NCBI GenBank assembly: GCA_021779235.1
Contig: JAJYBA010000050.1
Location: 1-9,986 of the forward strand
Source: Bacillota bacterium
GTDB lineage: Bacteria; Bacillota; Clostridia; Clostridiales; Clostridiaceae
Direction of reading: 5' to 3'
Length of the DNA stretch: 9,986 nt
Part shown: in pieces, positions 1 to 5,796 of the stretch
How the letters are laid out: each line of letters starts with the position of its first letter
Position numbering within the stretch: position 1 is the stretch's first letter
Translations under genes and position numbers: made by a program
The notes under the pieces: generated by a model
The model's input: the letters and a program-made list of their open reading frames with translations, nothing else
Told to the model about the DNA's origin: nothing
The model's database searches: none

Positions 1-1024
1 TCTCTGATAAGCTCTTAACTCGATTCACTCCATTTTCAGTTTCCTTCGCTTGCTCGCTTGAACCTTTTGCAATCTCTTCAACAGAAGCTGCTACTTCATT
101 AATAGAAGCTGTGTTTTCATCAACAATGTTATCTAACACCTGTGAAGAGTTAAATACGACAGTAGCTGAATTTTTTACTGAACTTATTAATTCATGTACA
201 TTCTTAACCATTGTATTAAAGGATTCATTCAACTTGCCAATTTCATCTCTATTTTTTATATTCAAATCTGGAATGTTTAAATTACCTGAAGCTACAACAT
301 CCACAGCTTCACCAATTTTTTTAATTGGAGAAGATATATGCTCTGCAAATAGTATAATCACTGCTGAACCTAAAACAATAACTACCAAAAGTACAATAAG
401 CATAGTATTAAAAATCTTATTTGATTCTACGTTAAAATCATTTACATAGGTTCCAGCGCTAACAACCCAACCCCAATTAGGATCTGTCTTTTGATAGGTT
501 ATTTTGCTTGAAACCTTCTCTGAATTAGGAAGAGTCCACCAATAAGTCAAATATCCTCCACCATTATTAGCTACTTTAATTTGTTCCTTAACGAAATAAG
601 TACCATCTTTCTTATCTTTAGTCTCTAGTACATTCTTACCTTCTAGACTAGGATGGGCTGCTTCAACACCATCTTTGGTGTATGCCAATAAATACCCGCT
701 GTTTCCGAGACTCAGATTTTTGTTAATAGGTCTTTTTCCGTCTGCACTTTTTTTACCTAACATATACTCTCTAACCCTCTCTTGGGCTTCATCAAGAGTT
801 AACTTTCCTTGATCTACAAGTTTTTGATTTCCATCAATTACTTGCAACGTCATTTCTACACTATTTTTCAATAAGATTTTTCCACTCTCTTCAAGTTCCC
901 TTTTGGCAACTGTATAACTTATTAGTCCTAAAGCAAGTACAGGTATAAGTAATAGTAATCCTGTCACTAGGATGAGCTTCGTCCTAATAGCCAATCCTTT
1001 TGTTTTCTTTTGCAATTTTTTCAT
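1..1024 (-). CDS. Methyl-accepting chemotaxis protein, single-Cache type (3' end outside window)
   Basis: This is a membrane chemoreceptor that senses a small extracellular ligand and controls the CheA kinase. The first 341 residues are in the window; the gene runs off the left edge. By translating the minus strand I see a basic N-terminus (MKKLQKKTKG), a transmembrane helix at about 15-38, and a periplasmic-side single Cache (sCache_2-like) domain at about 42-200. That domain carries the family landmarks GYLLAYTKDG, HPSLEGKN, GGGYLTYWW and WGWVVSAGTYV. A second membrane helix follows at about 205-227, then a HAMP domain at about 228-280 (P233, DEIGKLNESFN), then the start of the signalling coiled coil (ASVEEIAKGSSEQA). 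The CheA-binding hairpin tip lies beyond the edge. The ATG start is fixed by a GGGGGAG ribosome site 7 nt upstream. The ligand cannot be told; sCache_2 domains are known to bind small organic acids in some proteins, which is only a suggestion here. Confidence 0.93.
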   Translation of the reverse strand, partial: MKKLQKKTKGLAIRTKLILVTGLLLLIPVLALGLISYTVAKRELEESGKILLKNSVEMTLQVIDGNQKLVDQGKLTLDEAQERVREYMLGKKSADGKRPINKNLSLGNSGYLLAYTKDGVEAAHPSLEGKNVLETKDKKDGTYFVKEQIKVANNGGGYLTYWWTLPNSEKVSSKITYQKTDPNWGWVVSAGTYVNDFNVESNKIFNTMLIVLLVVIVLGSAVIILFAEHISSPIKKIGEAVDVVASGNLNIPDLNIKNRDEIGKLNESFNTMVKNVHELISSVKNSATVVFNSSQVLDNIVDENTASINEVAASVEEIAKGSSEQAKETENGVNRVKSLSE

Positions 1025-1031
1025 TAACGGT

Positions 1032-1038
1032 CTCCCCC
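1032..1038 (-). promoter_or_regulatory. Ribosome binding site of the single-Cache chemoreceptor
   Basis: The minus strand reads GGGGGAG followed by ACCGTTA and the ATG, so this site supports the ATG at 1024 as the start. Confidence 0.8.
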
Positions 1039-1057
1039 TCTATAGTAATTCTCTTAA

Positions 1058-1084
1058 TTATCGACAATTTACTACATTAACTTA
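1058..1084 (-). promoter_or_regulatory. Sigma-D (sigma-28) type promoter of the single-Cache chemoreceptor
   Basis: On the minus strand TAAG (1084-1081) is followed by exactly 15 nt and then GTCGATAA (1065-1058). The flagellar sigma factor of Bacillus and Clostridium recognises TAAA-N15-GCCGATAT/A, so the -10 matches at 7 of 8 positions and the -35 at 3 of 4, with ideal spacing. Control by the flagellar/chemotaxis sigma factor is what one expects for a chemoreceptor gene. The start of transcription would be near 1050. This is inference from pattern only. Confidence 0.6.
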
Positions 1085-1120
1085 ATGCTATAGAAAAGGA
1101 TTTATTCTTTTCTATAGCAT
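1085..1120. repeat. Perfect 14-bp inverted repeat upstream of the chemoreceptor promoter
   Basis: ATGCTATAGAAAAG (1085-1098) is exactly complementary to CTTTTCTATAGCAT (1107-1120), with an 8-nt loop. Outside it, CTTAA and TTAAG (1081-1085, 1123-1127) can extend the stem across a small bulge. No T-tract follows on either strand, so it is not a textbook terminator. Its left arm abuts the -35 element of the putative sigma-D promoter, so it could be an operator, or a weak terminator for readthrough from the pfpI-like gene. Function unknown. Confidence 0.7.
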
Positions 1121-1125
1121 ATTTA

Positions 1126-1186
1126 AGAATCTCAGACTTCTCTTCTTTAGATTGACTTTCTATAAGATTTGAAACTCAGATTTCTC
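1126..1186. repeat. Short imperfect direct repeat
   Basis: The 17-mers at 1126-1142 and 1170-1186 agree at 14 positions (shared core CTCAGA, then TTCTC). They lie 44 bp apart in the gap between the chemoreceptor and the DJ-1-like gene. I see no gene or known element here. Confidence 0.35.
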
Positions 1187-1190
1187 ACAT

Positions 1191-1234
1191 AAAAAATAGA
1201 GTACCACCCGCTTATTATGTGGGTGACACCCTAT
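1191..1234 (-). terminator. Rho-independent terminator of the mutS2-like / DJ-1 operon, built from dispersed repeat copy A
   Basis: Read on the minus strand, ATAGGGTGTCACCCAC (1234-1219) pairs with GCGGGTGGTACTCTAT (1211-1196) around the loop ATAATAA. This gives 16 positions with three G-U wobbles and one A-C mismatch. A run of T follows directly (1195-1191). The hairpin begins 11 nt past the stop codon of the DJ-1-like gene. Its core GGTGTCACCCAC is shared with the hairpins at 4154-4199 and 8009-8038, so the terminator appears to be a copy of a dispersed repeat. Confidence 0.85.
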
Positions 1235-1245
1235 TATTCCTAAAT

Positions 1246-1821
1246 CTAAACTCCCCTTATATCTTTAGAGAAATTATTTTTATCTTCTTCGTCATCAAAT
1301 AAAGAAAACCAATCACACACTTCAATTGCAAAATCTACAAAAGCTACCCCTTGCGCTGTTATAATATTTCCATCTCTTATAACTCTTTGAAAAACAAAAT
1401 TTTCTCTAGGAAATGGATCATTCTCCTTAAATTGTTCTACATGCTTTTCAGTCCACTGAGCAATAGAGGTAGTATATTTTACATTATCTAAAACTCCTGC
1501 TTTTGCTAAGAATCTTGGTCCTGCACAAATAGCCCCTAATAATTTTCCTTTTACATTTAGCCCTTGGATAAGTTCAATAAGTTCTGGTCTTATTTCTCCA
1601 TTCCATCCTCCTGGAATTATTAGACCTTCCACTTCTTCCTCTAAAACATCCTTAATTAATCTTGAAGGTTTATAAGTAATACCTGATTTGCTTTTTATTA
1701 GTTTATCCTCATAGGCTATGGTTACTATTTCCTTCCCTGCATCTGCTCCTAAAAGGTGAGTAACAAAAGTTATCTCAAAATCAGCCATTTCCTCATAAAT
1801 AAATACTAATACTTTCTCCAC
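1246..1821 (-). CDS. DJ-1/PfpI family protein (class I glutamine amidotransferase-like fold)
   Basis: This is a cytosolic protein of 191 residues, the usual size for the DJ-1/PfpI superfamily. Members include cysteine peptidases, glyoxalase/deglycase-like and stress proteins; the reaction here cannot be assigned. Visible hallmarks are an N-terminal beta strand KVLVFIYEEMADFE with the conserved acidic residue E16, the LIIPGG loop at 67-72, and the nucleophile elbow GAICAGPRFLAKAG with the reactive cysteine C99. The start is a GTG at 1821 (the reading frame has no closer ATG), with AAGGGGG seven nt upstream. An ATG two bases upstream is out of frame. It begins only 20 nt after the MutS2-like stop and is followed by a strong terminator, so the two form one operon. 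The C-terminal tail (DDEEDKNNFSKDIRGV) is acidic and looks disordered. It resembles B. subtilis YoaZ-like proteins in general character, but I have no alignment. Confidence 0.88.
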   Translation of the reverse strand: MEKVLVFIYEEMADFEITFVTHLLGADAGKEIVTIAYEDKLIKSKSGITYKPSRLIKDVLEEEVEGLIIPGGWNGEIRPELIELIQGLNVKGKLLGAICAGPRFLAKAGVLDNVKYTTSIAQWTEKHVEQFKENDPFPRENFVFQRVIRDGNIITAQGVAFVDFAIEVCDWFSLFDDEEDKNNFSKDIRGV

Positions 1822-1841
1822 ATAAATTCCCCCTTATTTTT

Positions 1842-3749
1842 TTAGTTTTCCTTACTACTCCTTATTTCCTTTTGAATCTTCTTTAATGCTTTCTTTGAAC
1901 CTCGCTCTATGTCTCTTTCTAATTTTCGCTGTTCATAGTTTACAAATAATATATTAAAATCATAATCCGCTGGATATAAATCCTCTGCTTTAAGCTCTAG
2001 TTTTAGTCTTTTTTCATTAACTTCTAGGAATTCTTCTTTATATAACACTGTTATATTATTAAAACTGTCTACTGACTTATACACAATGGCAAAATCATTA
2101 TACTCAATAAGAAACACTTTATCCCCTATTTTATAATTATAAGGTTTCTTTTGAAGTATCTCCTCATCATCTTTTTTCTTTTTAGTCTTACTCTCCCTTA
2201 TTAAATCTAAATTGTAATTCTTATCTTCCGTATACTTTTTCGCTTTTTCAAGAATAGAATCCTTTATACCCATTTTCTTTGAAATCCAAAGAGCATTACT
2301 CTCTCCTGATTTACCTGTAATTAGCTTATACATGGGCTCCAAGGTATTATTTTCAAATTGCATTGCTGCATTTTCAAAGTCATCATGTCTCTGAGAAAAG
2401 TTTTTAATTTCCCCATAATGAGTGGTGGCCATAATGATACACCCTTTATGATAAAGCTCTTCTAATATTGCAATAGCAAGACCAGCCCCCTCATTAGGCT
2501 CAGTTCCACTTCCTATCTCATCACACAATATTAAACTAGATTTAGTACTATAATTAATTATCTCAGCTAAATTTTTTACATGTGAGGAAAAGGTGCTTAA
2601 GGAATTTTCTATGCTTTGATCGTCTCCAATATCTACGAATATCCTCTCAAACACAGATATCTCGGTGCCAATTTTAGCTTCAATGTGAAACCCTGATTGT
2701 ACTGCGAGTGTCAATAGTCCAACGGTTTTTAGCACCACAGTTTTACCTCCTGCATTAGGCCCAGTTATTATTAAGGCTCTATAATTCATGCCGATGTTAA
2801 AGTCTAAGGGTACTATATTTCCTTTTAATAATGGATGCTTGCCCTGGACAATGTTTATATATCCATAATCATTAATCTTAGGCTTTATTCCTTCTATGGC
2901 TCTACTATATTTAGCCTTAGCAAAAATCATATCATACTCTGCTATTACTTCTATATTAATTTTTATTTCCTTTGAATTATCAAATATTAATCCAGTTAAA
3001 TAAGATAGTATTTTATATTCTTCTATTGCCTCCTCAGATTTTAATACCACCAGCTCCGTCGTATTTTTTGATATAACGCTTGGCTCCATAAATACCGTGG
3101 AGCCTTTAGATGAAGTTTCCACAATTGTCCCTGGAACCTGATTTTTATAGGCTGCCTTTATAGGAATGGTATATCTACCATTTCTCTTGCTTACAAAAAA
3201 CTCTTGTATATAGGATTTGTTACTAGTGCTTTTTAAAAACTTCTCTAATTGCTCTTGTATTTTACACTCTGTATTTTCTATATATCTTCTGATTTTTTTA
3301 AGTTCTTTACTAGCATTTGAATCTACTAAGCTGCCTCTTATAGAAAACTCAATTTCTTCCTCTATAGATTTGAAATCTGTAATTGAATTTCCATAGCTAC
3401 TTAAGGTTGGAGCGTAAAACTCCTTTCCTTTCATAAACTCTTTAATTTTTCTACAGCCCCTTAAAAAGTTACAGATTGTGGTTAATTCTTCTGGTTCTAT
3501 TATTGCTCCCTTTTCAATATTCTCTATAATACCCTTTATATTAAATATTCCCTCTAATGGAATGTGATTAGCGGCATCTAATAAAACCCTTCCCTCACTA
3601 GTTTCATTGAGCCTACTCTCCACAACTTTTAAGCTTGTGCTTGGCTCCAGCTTATCTATTAAGTTTTTTCCAAGTCCACTTACACAATAAGACTTCACTA
3701 TTTCCTTTAGCTCATTATATTGCAATTTGTTTAAAGTGTTTATATTCAT
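1842..3749 (-). CDS. MutS2-type DNA-binding ATPase lacking the C-terminal Smr nuclease domain
   Basis: This is a cytosolic homodimeric ABC-class ATPase of the MutS2 family. Those proteins act on branched DNA or stalled/collided ribosomes rather than in mismatch repair; no MutL or MutS mismatch-recognition domain is present. The N-terminal core/lever region (1-300) has the family segments NRY-like KRNGRYTIPIK at 188-198 and GTIVETSSKGSTVFMEP at 207-223. The ATPase has Walker A GPNAGGKT at 330-337, the trans signature STFSSHVKNLAEII at 385-398, Walker B LILCDEIGSGTEP with D410/E411, and the switch histidine in ATTHYGEIK. A short KOW/beta-rich segment follows at about 538-585, then a basic helix. 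At 635 residues it is about 150 shorter than full MutS2 (roughly 780-790), and no LDLRG/Smr motif follows. The ending looks natural rather than broken. The ATG start has AGGAG 9 nt upstream. It is likely a second MutS2-like paralogue of Clostridia and the first gene of a two-gene operon. Confidence 0.9.
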   Translation of the reverse strand: MNINTLNKLQYNELKEIVKSYCVSGLGKNLIDKLEPSTSLKVVESRLNETSEGRVLLDAANHIPLEGIFNIKGIIENIEKGAIIEPEELTTICNFLRGCRKIKEFMKGKEFYAPTLSSYGNSITDFKSIEEEIEFSIRGSLVDSNASKELKKIRRYIENTECKIQEQLEKFLKSTSNKSYIQEFFVSKRNGRYTIPIKAAYKNQVPGTIVETSSKGSTVFMEPSVISKNTTELVVLKSEEAIEEYKILSYLTGLIFDNSKEIKINIEVIAEYDMIFAKAKYSRAIEGIKPKINDYGYINIVQGKHPLLKGNIVPLDFNIGMNYRALIITGPNAGGKTVVLKTVGLLTLAVQSGFHIEAKIGTEISVFERIFVDIGDDQSIENSLSTFSSHVKNLAEIINYSTKSSLILCDEIGSGTEPNEGAGLAIAILEELYHKGCIIMATTHYGEIKNFSQRHDDFENAAMQFENNTLEPMYKLITGKSGESNALWISKKMGIKDSILEKAKKYTEDKNYNLDLIRESKTKKKKDDEEILQKKPYNYKIGDKVFLIEYNDFAIVYKSVDSFNNITVLYKEEFLEVNEKRLKLELKAEDLYPADYDFNILFVNYEQRKLERDIERGSKKALKKIQKEIRSSKEN

Positions 3750-3781
3750 TCCTATCTCTCCTCATATTCAACTTAATCTTA

Positions 3782-3975
3782 TATGAAGATACTAATCCCT
3801 AGATAGATTTCATTAGCATTCTCACAATAATTTGCTTGTTTTACAAATATTCTTATTTATATATAAAATAAAAAGCCGTGGATACTACCACGGCTAAAAA
3901 TACGTAACTTCATAAAAGATAGAGTAAACTATCTCTTCTTACTATAACAGTACTTTGTGGAATTGTATCTTCATA
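3782..3975 (-). repeat. Complementary 11-mer pair flanking the leader terminator
   Basis: In the minus-strand RNA, TATGAAGATAC (3975-3965) is perfectly complementary to GTATCTTCATA (3792-3782). The second arm lies just upstream of the mutS2-like ribosome site, and the terminator at 3863-3895 lies between the arms. Pairing would therefore loop out the terminator in a readthrough transcript. The order of arms relative to the 16-bp pair at 3800-3815/4101-4116 is crossed, so the two helices are either alternative or pseudoknotted. Confidence 0.55.
3863..3895 (-). terminator. Rho-independent terminator upstream of the mutS2-like gene
   Basis: On the minus strand AGCCGTGG (3895-3888), a 6-nt loop and CCACGGCT (3881-3874) form a perfect 8-bp GC-rich stem. 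It is followed by the T-rich run TTTTATTTTATAT (from 3873). It lies between the antiporter stop (4200) and the mutS2-like start (3749). It would end a transcript started at about 4115, and also antiporter readthrough. If the same RNA continues into mutS2, this is an attenuator. Confidence 0.85.
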
Positions 3976-4115
3976 GATTTTACAAAATAAATCCGTGACA
4001 AAGAAAGGTATAATATACCCGCTTTCAAAGATTTATTTAATTATAAAATTTAACCTATTTAGATACTAACACGCTCATAAAGCACCTCATTTTTTTATTT
4101 TAACGAAATCTATCT
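3866..4115 (-). ncRNA. Putative structured small RNA or mRNA leader upstream of the mutS2-like gene
   Basis: This stretch of the 450-nt gene-free region has a near-consensus promoter at one end (4151-4122) and a clear terminator at the other, giving an RNA of about 250 nt. Between them I see a hairpin at 4026-4003 (GAAA and GGTAT arms closing on ATACC and TTTC, with a 3-nt bulge), and a 9-bp stem with one G-U pair at 3937-3914. Segments complementary to downstream sequence are also present. There is no protein frame longer than 11 codons on this strand. I do not recognise the RNA family. It could be a free small RNA, a cis-acting leader of mutS2, or part of a small mobile element; the promoter and terminator are the firmest parts. 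Confidence 0.5.
4055..4078 (-). CDS. Possible 7-codon leader peptide (MSVLVSK)
   Basis: A micro-ORF of seven codons plus TAG begins about 37 nt after the predicted transcription start. GAGGTG (4088-4083) lies upstream and is fully complementary to the anti-Shine-Dalgarno sequence, with a short but usable gap of 4-6 nt. An in-frame ATG at 4090 would make it 11 residues (MRCFMSVLVSK) but has no ribosome site of its own. Its codons TTA GTA TCT could pair with AGATAC further down the RNA. This could be a leader peptide acting in attenuation, or chance; no specific amino-acid codon run is obvious. Confidence 0.3.
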   Translation of the reverse strand: MSVLVSK

Positions 4116-4121
4116 AATGCT

Positions 4122-4151
4122 ATTTTATTACATTTTTATGCGTATTGTCAA
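4122..4151 (-). promoter_or_regulatory. Sigma-A promoter of the small RNA / mutS2 leader
   Basis: On the minus strand a consensus -35 TTGACA (4151-4146) is followed by 18 nt and TAAAAT (4127-4122), one mismatch from TATAAT. With a TGTAA just before, it has partial extended -10 character. Transcription should begin near 4115. The -35 box abuts the outer stem of the repeat hairpin at 4154-4199. No equally good promoter is seen between the downstream terminator and the mutS2-like gene. Confidence 0.72.
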
Positions 4152-4153
4152 GT

Positions 4154-4199
4154 GGCACCCACGTGGCAAGTTTATCATCACTTGCCAGGTGGGTGGTAC
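4154..4199. repeat. Dispersed hairpin repeat, copy B (inverted pair)
   Basis: GCACCCAC and TGGCAAGT on the left (4155-4171) pair with ACTTGCCA and GTGGGTG on the right (4180-4195). That gives 8 bp, a G-G mismatch and 7 bp around an 8-nt loop. Each arm looks like one copy of a GGTGCCACCCAC...GGCAAGT unit, so this is two units facing each other. It begins at the base after the antiporter stop codon. No T-run follows on the minus strand, so it is not a standard terminator there; it may still protect the mRNA 3' end. Confidence 0.75.
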
Positions 4200-5645
4200 C
4201 TATTCTTTTAATTCACTAGAAAGTGTAACTGACAGAAGTAGCGATATAACTGAGAATACAATAAGTGCTATGAATATTACATGAAGCCCAGAATTAAGTG
4301 AAGCTTCTATATTCTGAAGAGAAAGGTTTAATCCAGTACTTGTTGTTGAATAAATACTATTTGGTTTTATACCAGTTATACCTATGTTATTAAAATATTT
4401 TATTATGCTTAAATTAAACATACTTCCAAAAATACTTACTCCAATAGTTTGACCAAGTGTACGCACTAATGAATTTGAAGCGGTTGCCGCTCCTCTTTTG
4501 CTATAATCAACAGAAGCTTGAACCACAATTGTTAGTGTGGTAAATGCCCCACCAAATCCAAAACCCATTATAAAAACTATAATAACAACCATAATCAATG
4601 AGGATTTTACCCCTAAAAGTAGCAGTAATGCACAACTAAGAAGTAAGATTACTAGGGCAGCTCCTATAACTGTTTTTTCACCTCTTTTAGCTATGTGCTT
4701 AACTAAAAATACCGAAGCTAAGAGCCAAGCTACTGACATAGGCGCCATAGCTAGTCCAGACACTGTTGCACTATACCCTAATACATTTTGCATATATATA
4801 GGCATATAAACATCAGCACCAATAAGAATCGCTGATGAAAAAAAGCTTATAATATTAATTATGATATTAGCTTTTGTAAATATCTCAAAAGGAATAATTG
4901 GCTCCTCAGCCCTTTTTTCTACAAAGTAAAATACCAACATCATTGCTCCAGCAGTAAGGAATAATGCAATGGTTGAAATTGAATACCATTTATCGGTTTT
5001 TCCACCAATTAACACTGCGTATAATACCGAAATTATCGCAGTTGATAAAAGCAAAGTACCTAGATAATCAATTTTATGTTTTTTTCTTTCAAATTTTTCA
5101 TCAAGATTTTTTTGCAAAAGCACTATAGATAATATTCCAAAAGGTATATTTATAAAGAAAATCCAATGCCATGAGAGACTGTCGATTAAAAATCCACCTA
5201 AAAATGGACCTGTAAGGCTTGCAATACCCCATACAGTACCAAGCCACCCTTGTACCTTACCTCTCTCAGCAAGGGTAAATATATCGCCTACAATAGTATA
5301 TGTAATAGTAAATATTGCTCCAGCCCCTATTCCTTGCAATGCTCTAAAGGCTATTAATTGGTACATGCTACTAGACAATCCACATAACGAACTGCCTATT
5401 AAAAATATAATTATACCAACAGTTAATGTGTTTTTTCTCCCAAATAGGTCAGAAAGCTTGCCATAAATAGGAGTTGATATGGCTGATGTCAATAGATATG
5501 CAGAAAATACCCAGCTTATCAATTCAAATCCATTCAAATCTTTTACTATTGTTGGTATTGCAGTCGTTACTACTGTTCCTTCTACTGCACCTAAGAACAT
5601 TGCTACCATAATTGCAATAATTATGCTTTTCTTTTTTGAATCCAT
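4200..5645 (-). CDS. MFS drug:proton antiporter, DHA2 (14-helix) family
   Basis: This is an inner-membrane exporter that probably expels toxic, lipophilic or antibiotic compounds in exchange for protons; the substrate cannot be assigned. The protein (481 residues from the ATG) fits the usual size of the 14-TMS DHA2 family (EmrB/QacA/LmrB-like). Counting from a TTG two codons upstream, the motifs are the D1-like segment GAVEGTVVTTAIPTI in helix 1, motif A GKLSDLFGRKNTLTVG at about 64-79, motif B RALQGIGAGA at 103-112, and motif C SLTGPFLGGFL at 145-155. The D1 motif carries a glutamate where QacA-like proteins often have aspartate. I chose ATG 5645 because AGGATGTGAT lies 9 nt upstream of it and only about 3 nt upstream of the TTG at 5651. 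It has its own promoter and no visible local regulator gene. Its stop runs straight into repeat copy B. Confidence 0.92.
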   Translation of the reverse strand: MDSKKKSIIIAIMVAMFLGAVEGTVVTTAIPTIVKDLNGFELISWVFSAYLLTSAISTPIYGKLSDLFGRKNTLTVGIIIFLIGSSLCGLSSSMYQLIAFRALQGIGAGAIFTITYTIVGDIFTLAERGKVQGWLGTVWGIASLTGPFLGGFLIDSLSWHWIFFINIPFGILSIVLLQKNLDEKFERKKHKIDYLGTLLLSTAIISVLYAVLIGGKTDKWYSISTIALFLTAGAMMLVFYFVEKRAEEPIIPFEIFTKANIIINIISFFSSAILIGADVYMPIYMQNVLGYSATVSGLAMAPMSVAWLLASVFLVKHIAKRGEKTVIGAALVILLLSCALLLLLGVKSSLIMVVIIVFIMGFGFGGAFTTLTIVVQASVDYSKRGAATASNSLVRTLGQTIGVSIFGSMFNLSIIKYFNNIGITGIKPNSIYSTTSTGLNLSLQNIEASLNSGLHVIFIALIVFSVISLLLSVTLSSELKE

Positions 5646-5688
5646 TAACAATCACATCCTAAAATTATGTTTTAAGTAAACAAATAAC

Positions 5689-5717
5689 ATTCTACCATCT
5701 TAACTTTAAAATGCCAA
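5689..5717 (-). promoter_or_regulatory. Sigma-A promoter of the DHA2 antiporter
   Basis: The minus strand has TTGGCA (5717-5712), a 17-nt spacer and TAGAAT (5694-5689), each hexamer one mismatch from consensus with ideal spacing. It lies about 44 bp upstream of the start codon. I see no convincing operator palindrome in the leader. Confidence 0.75.
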
Positions 5718-5749
5718 ACTATTTTTCAAACCCCTTATATAATTTCCCA

Positions 5750-5792
5750 TAAAATAAAACAAGCCTTCATCTCAATCATTAGCTGAAGGCCT
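5750..5792 (-). terminator. Rho-independent terminator of the double-Cache chemoreceptor
   Basis: On the minus strand AGGCCTTCA (5792-5784) pairs with TGAAGGCTT (5769-5761), nine pairs including one G-U, around a 14-nt loop. GTTTTATTTTA follows. It starts 4 nt past the chemoreceptor stop, so it separates that gene from the antiporter downstream. Confidence 0.85.
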
Positions 5793-5796
5793 ATAT

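Larger units (their letters stand above)
3800..4116. repeat. 16-bp inverted repeat enclosing the small transcription unit
   Basis: TAGATAGATTTCATTA (3800-3815) and the reverse complement of 4101-4116 (TAGATAGATTTCGTTA) agree at 15 of 16 positions, and the odd position is a G-U pair in the minus-strand RNA. The outer edge of the right arm coincides with the predicted transcription start (about 4115). The repeat can be read as a long-range RNA helix, or as the terminal inverted repeats of a 317-bp non-autonomous element; only a bare TA flanks both ends, which is weak evidence for insertion. Confidence 0.55.

Noticed and set aside
111..449. Plus-strand open frame of 112 codons
   Set aside because: It is antisense to the HAMP and second membrane helix region of the single-Cache chemoreceptor, has no ribosome site, and shows no family resemblance. 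The same holds for plus-strand frames at 4537-4809, 5479-5679, 6077-6613, 7523-7732, 9087-9284 and 9717-9962.
1196..1211. T-box-like string GGGTGGTAC on the minus strand (and GGGTGGTACC at 4191-4200 on the plus strand)
   Set aside because: It resembles the T-box antiterminator core, but both sites lie at gene 3' ends, have no stem I or specifier loop upstream, and are explained by the dispersed hairpin repeat.
3979..4014. Plus-strand TTTACA and TATAAT as a promoter
   Set aside because: The spacer is 24 nt, far too long, the TATAAT belongs to a hairpin of the minus-strand unit, and no plus-strand gene follows.
5645..5651. TTG at 5651 as start of the antiporter
   Set aside because: The Shine-Dalgarno sequence is too close; the ATG at 5645 is better placed.
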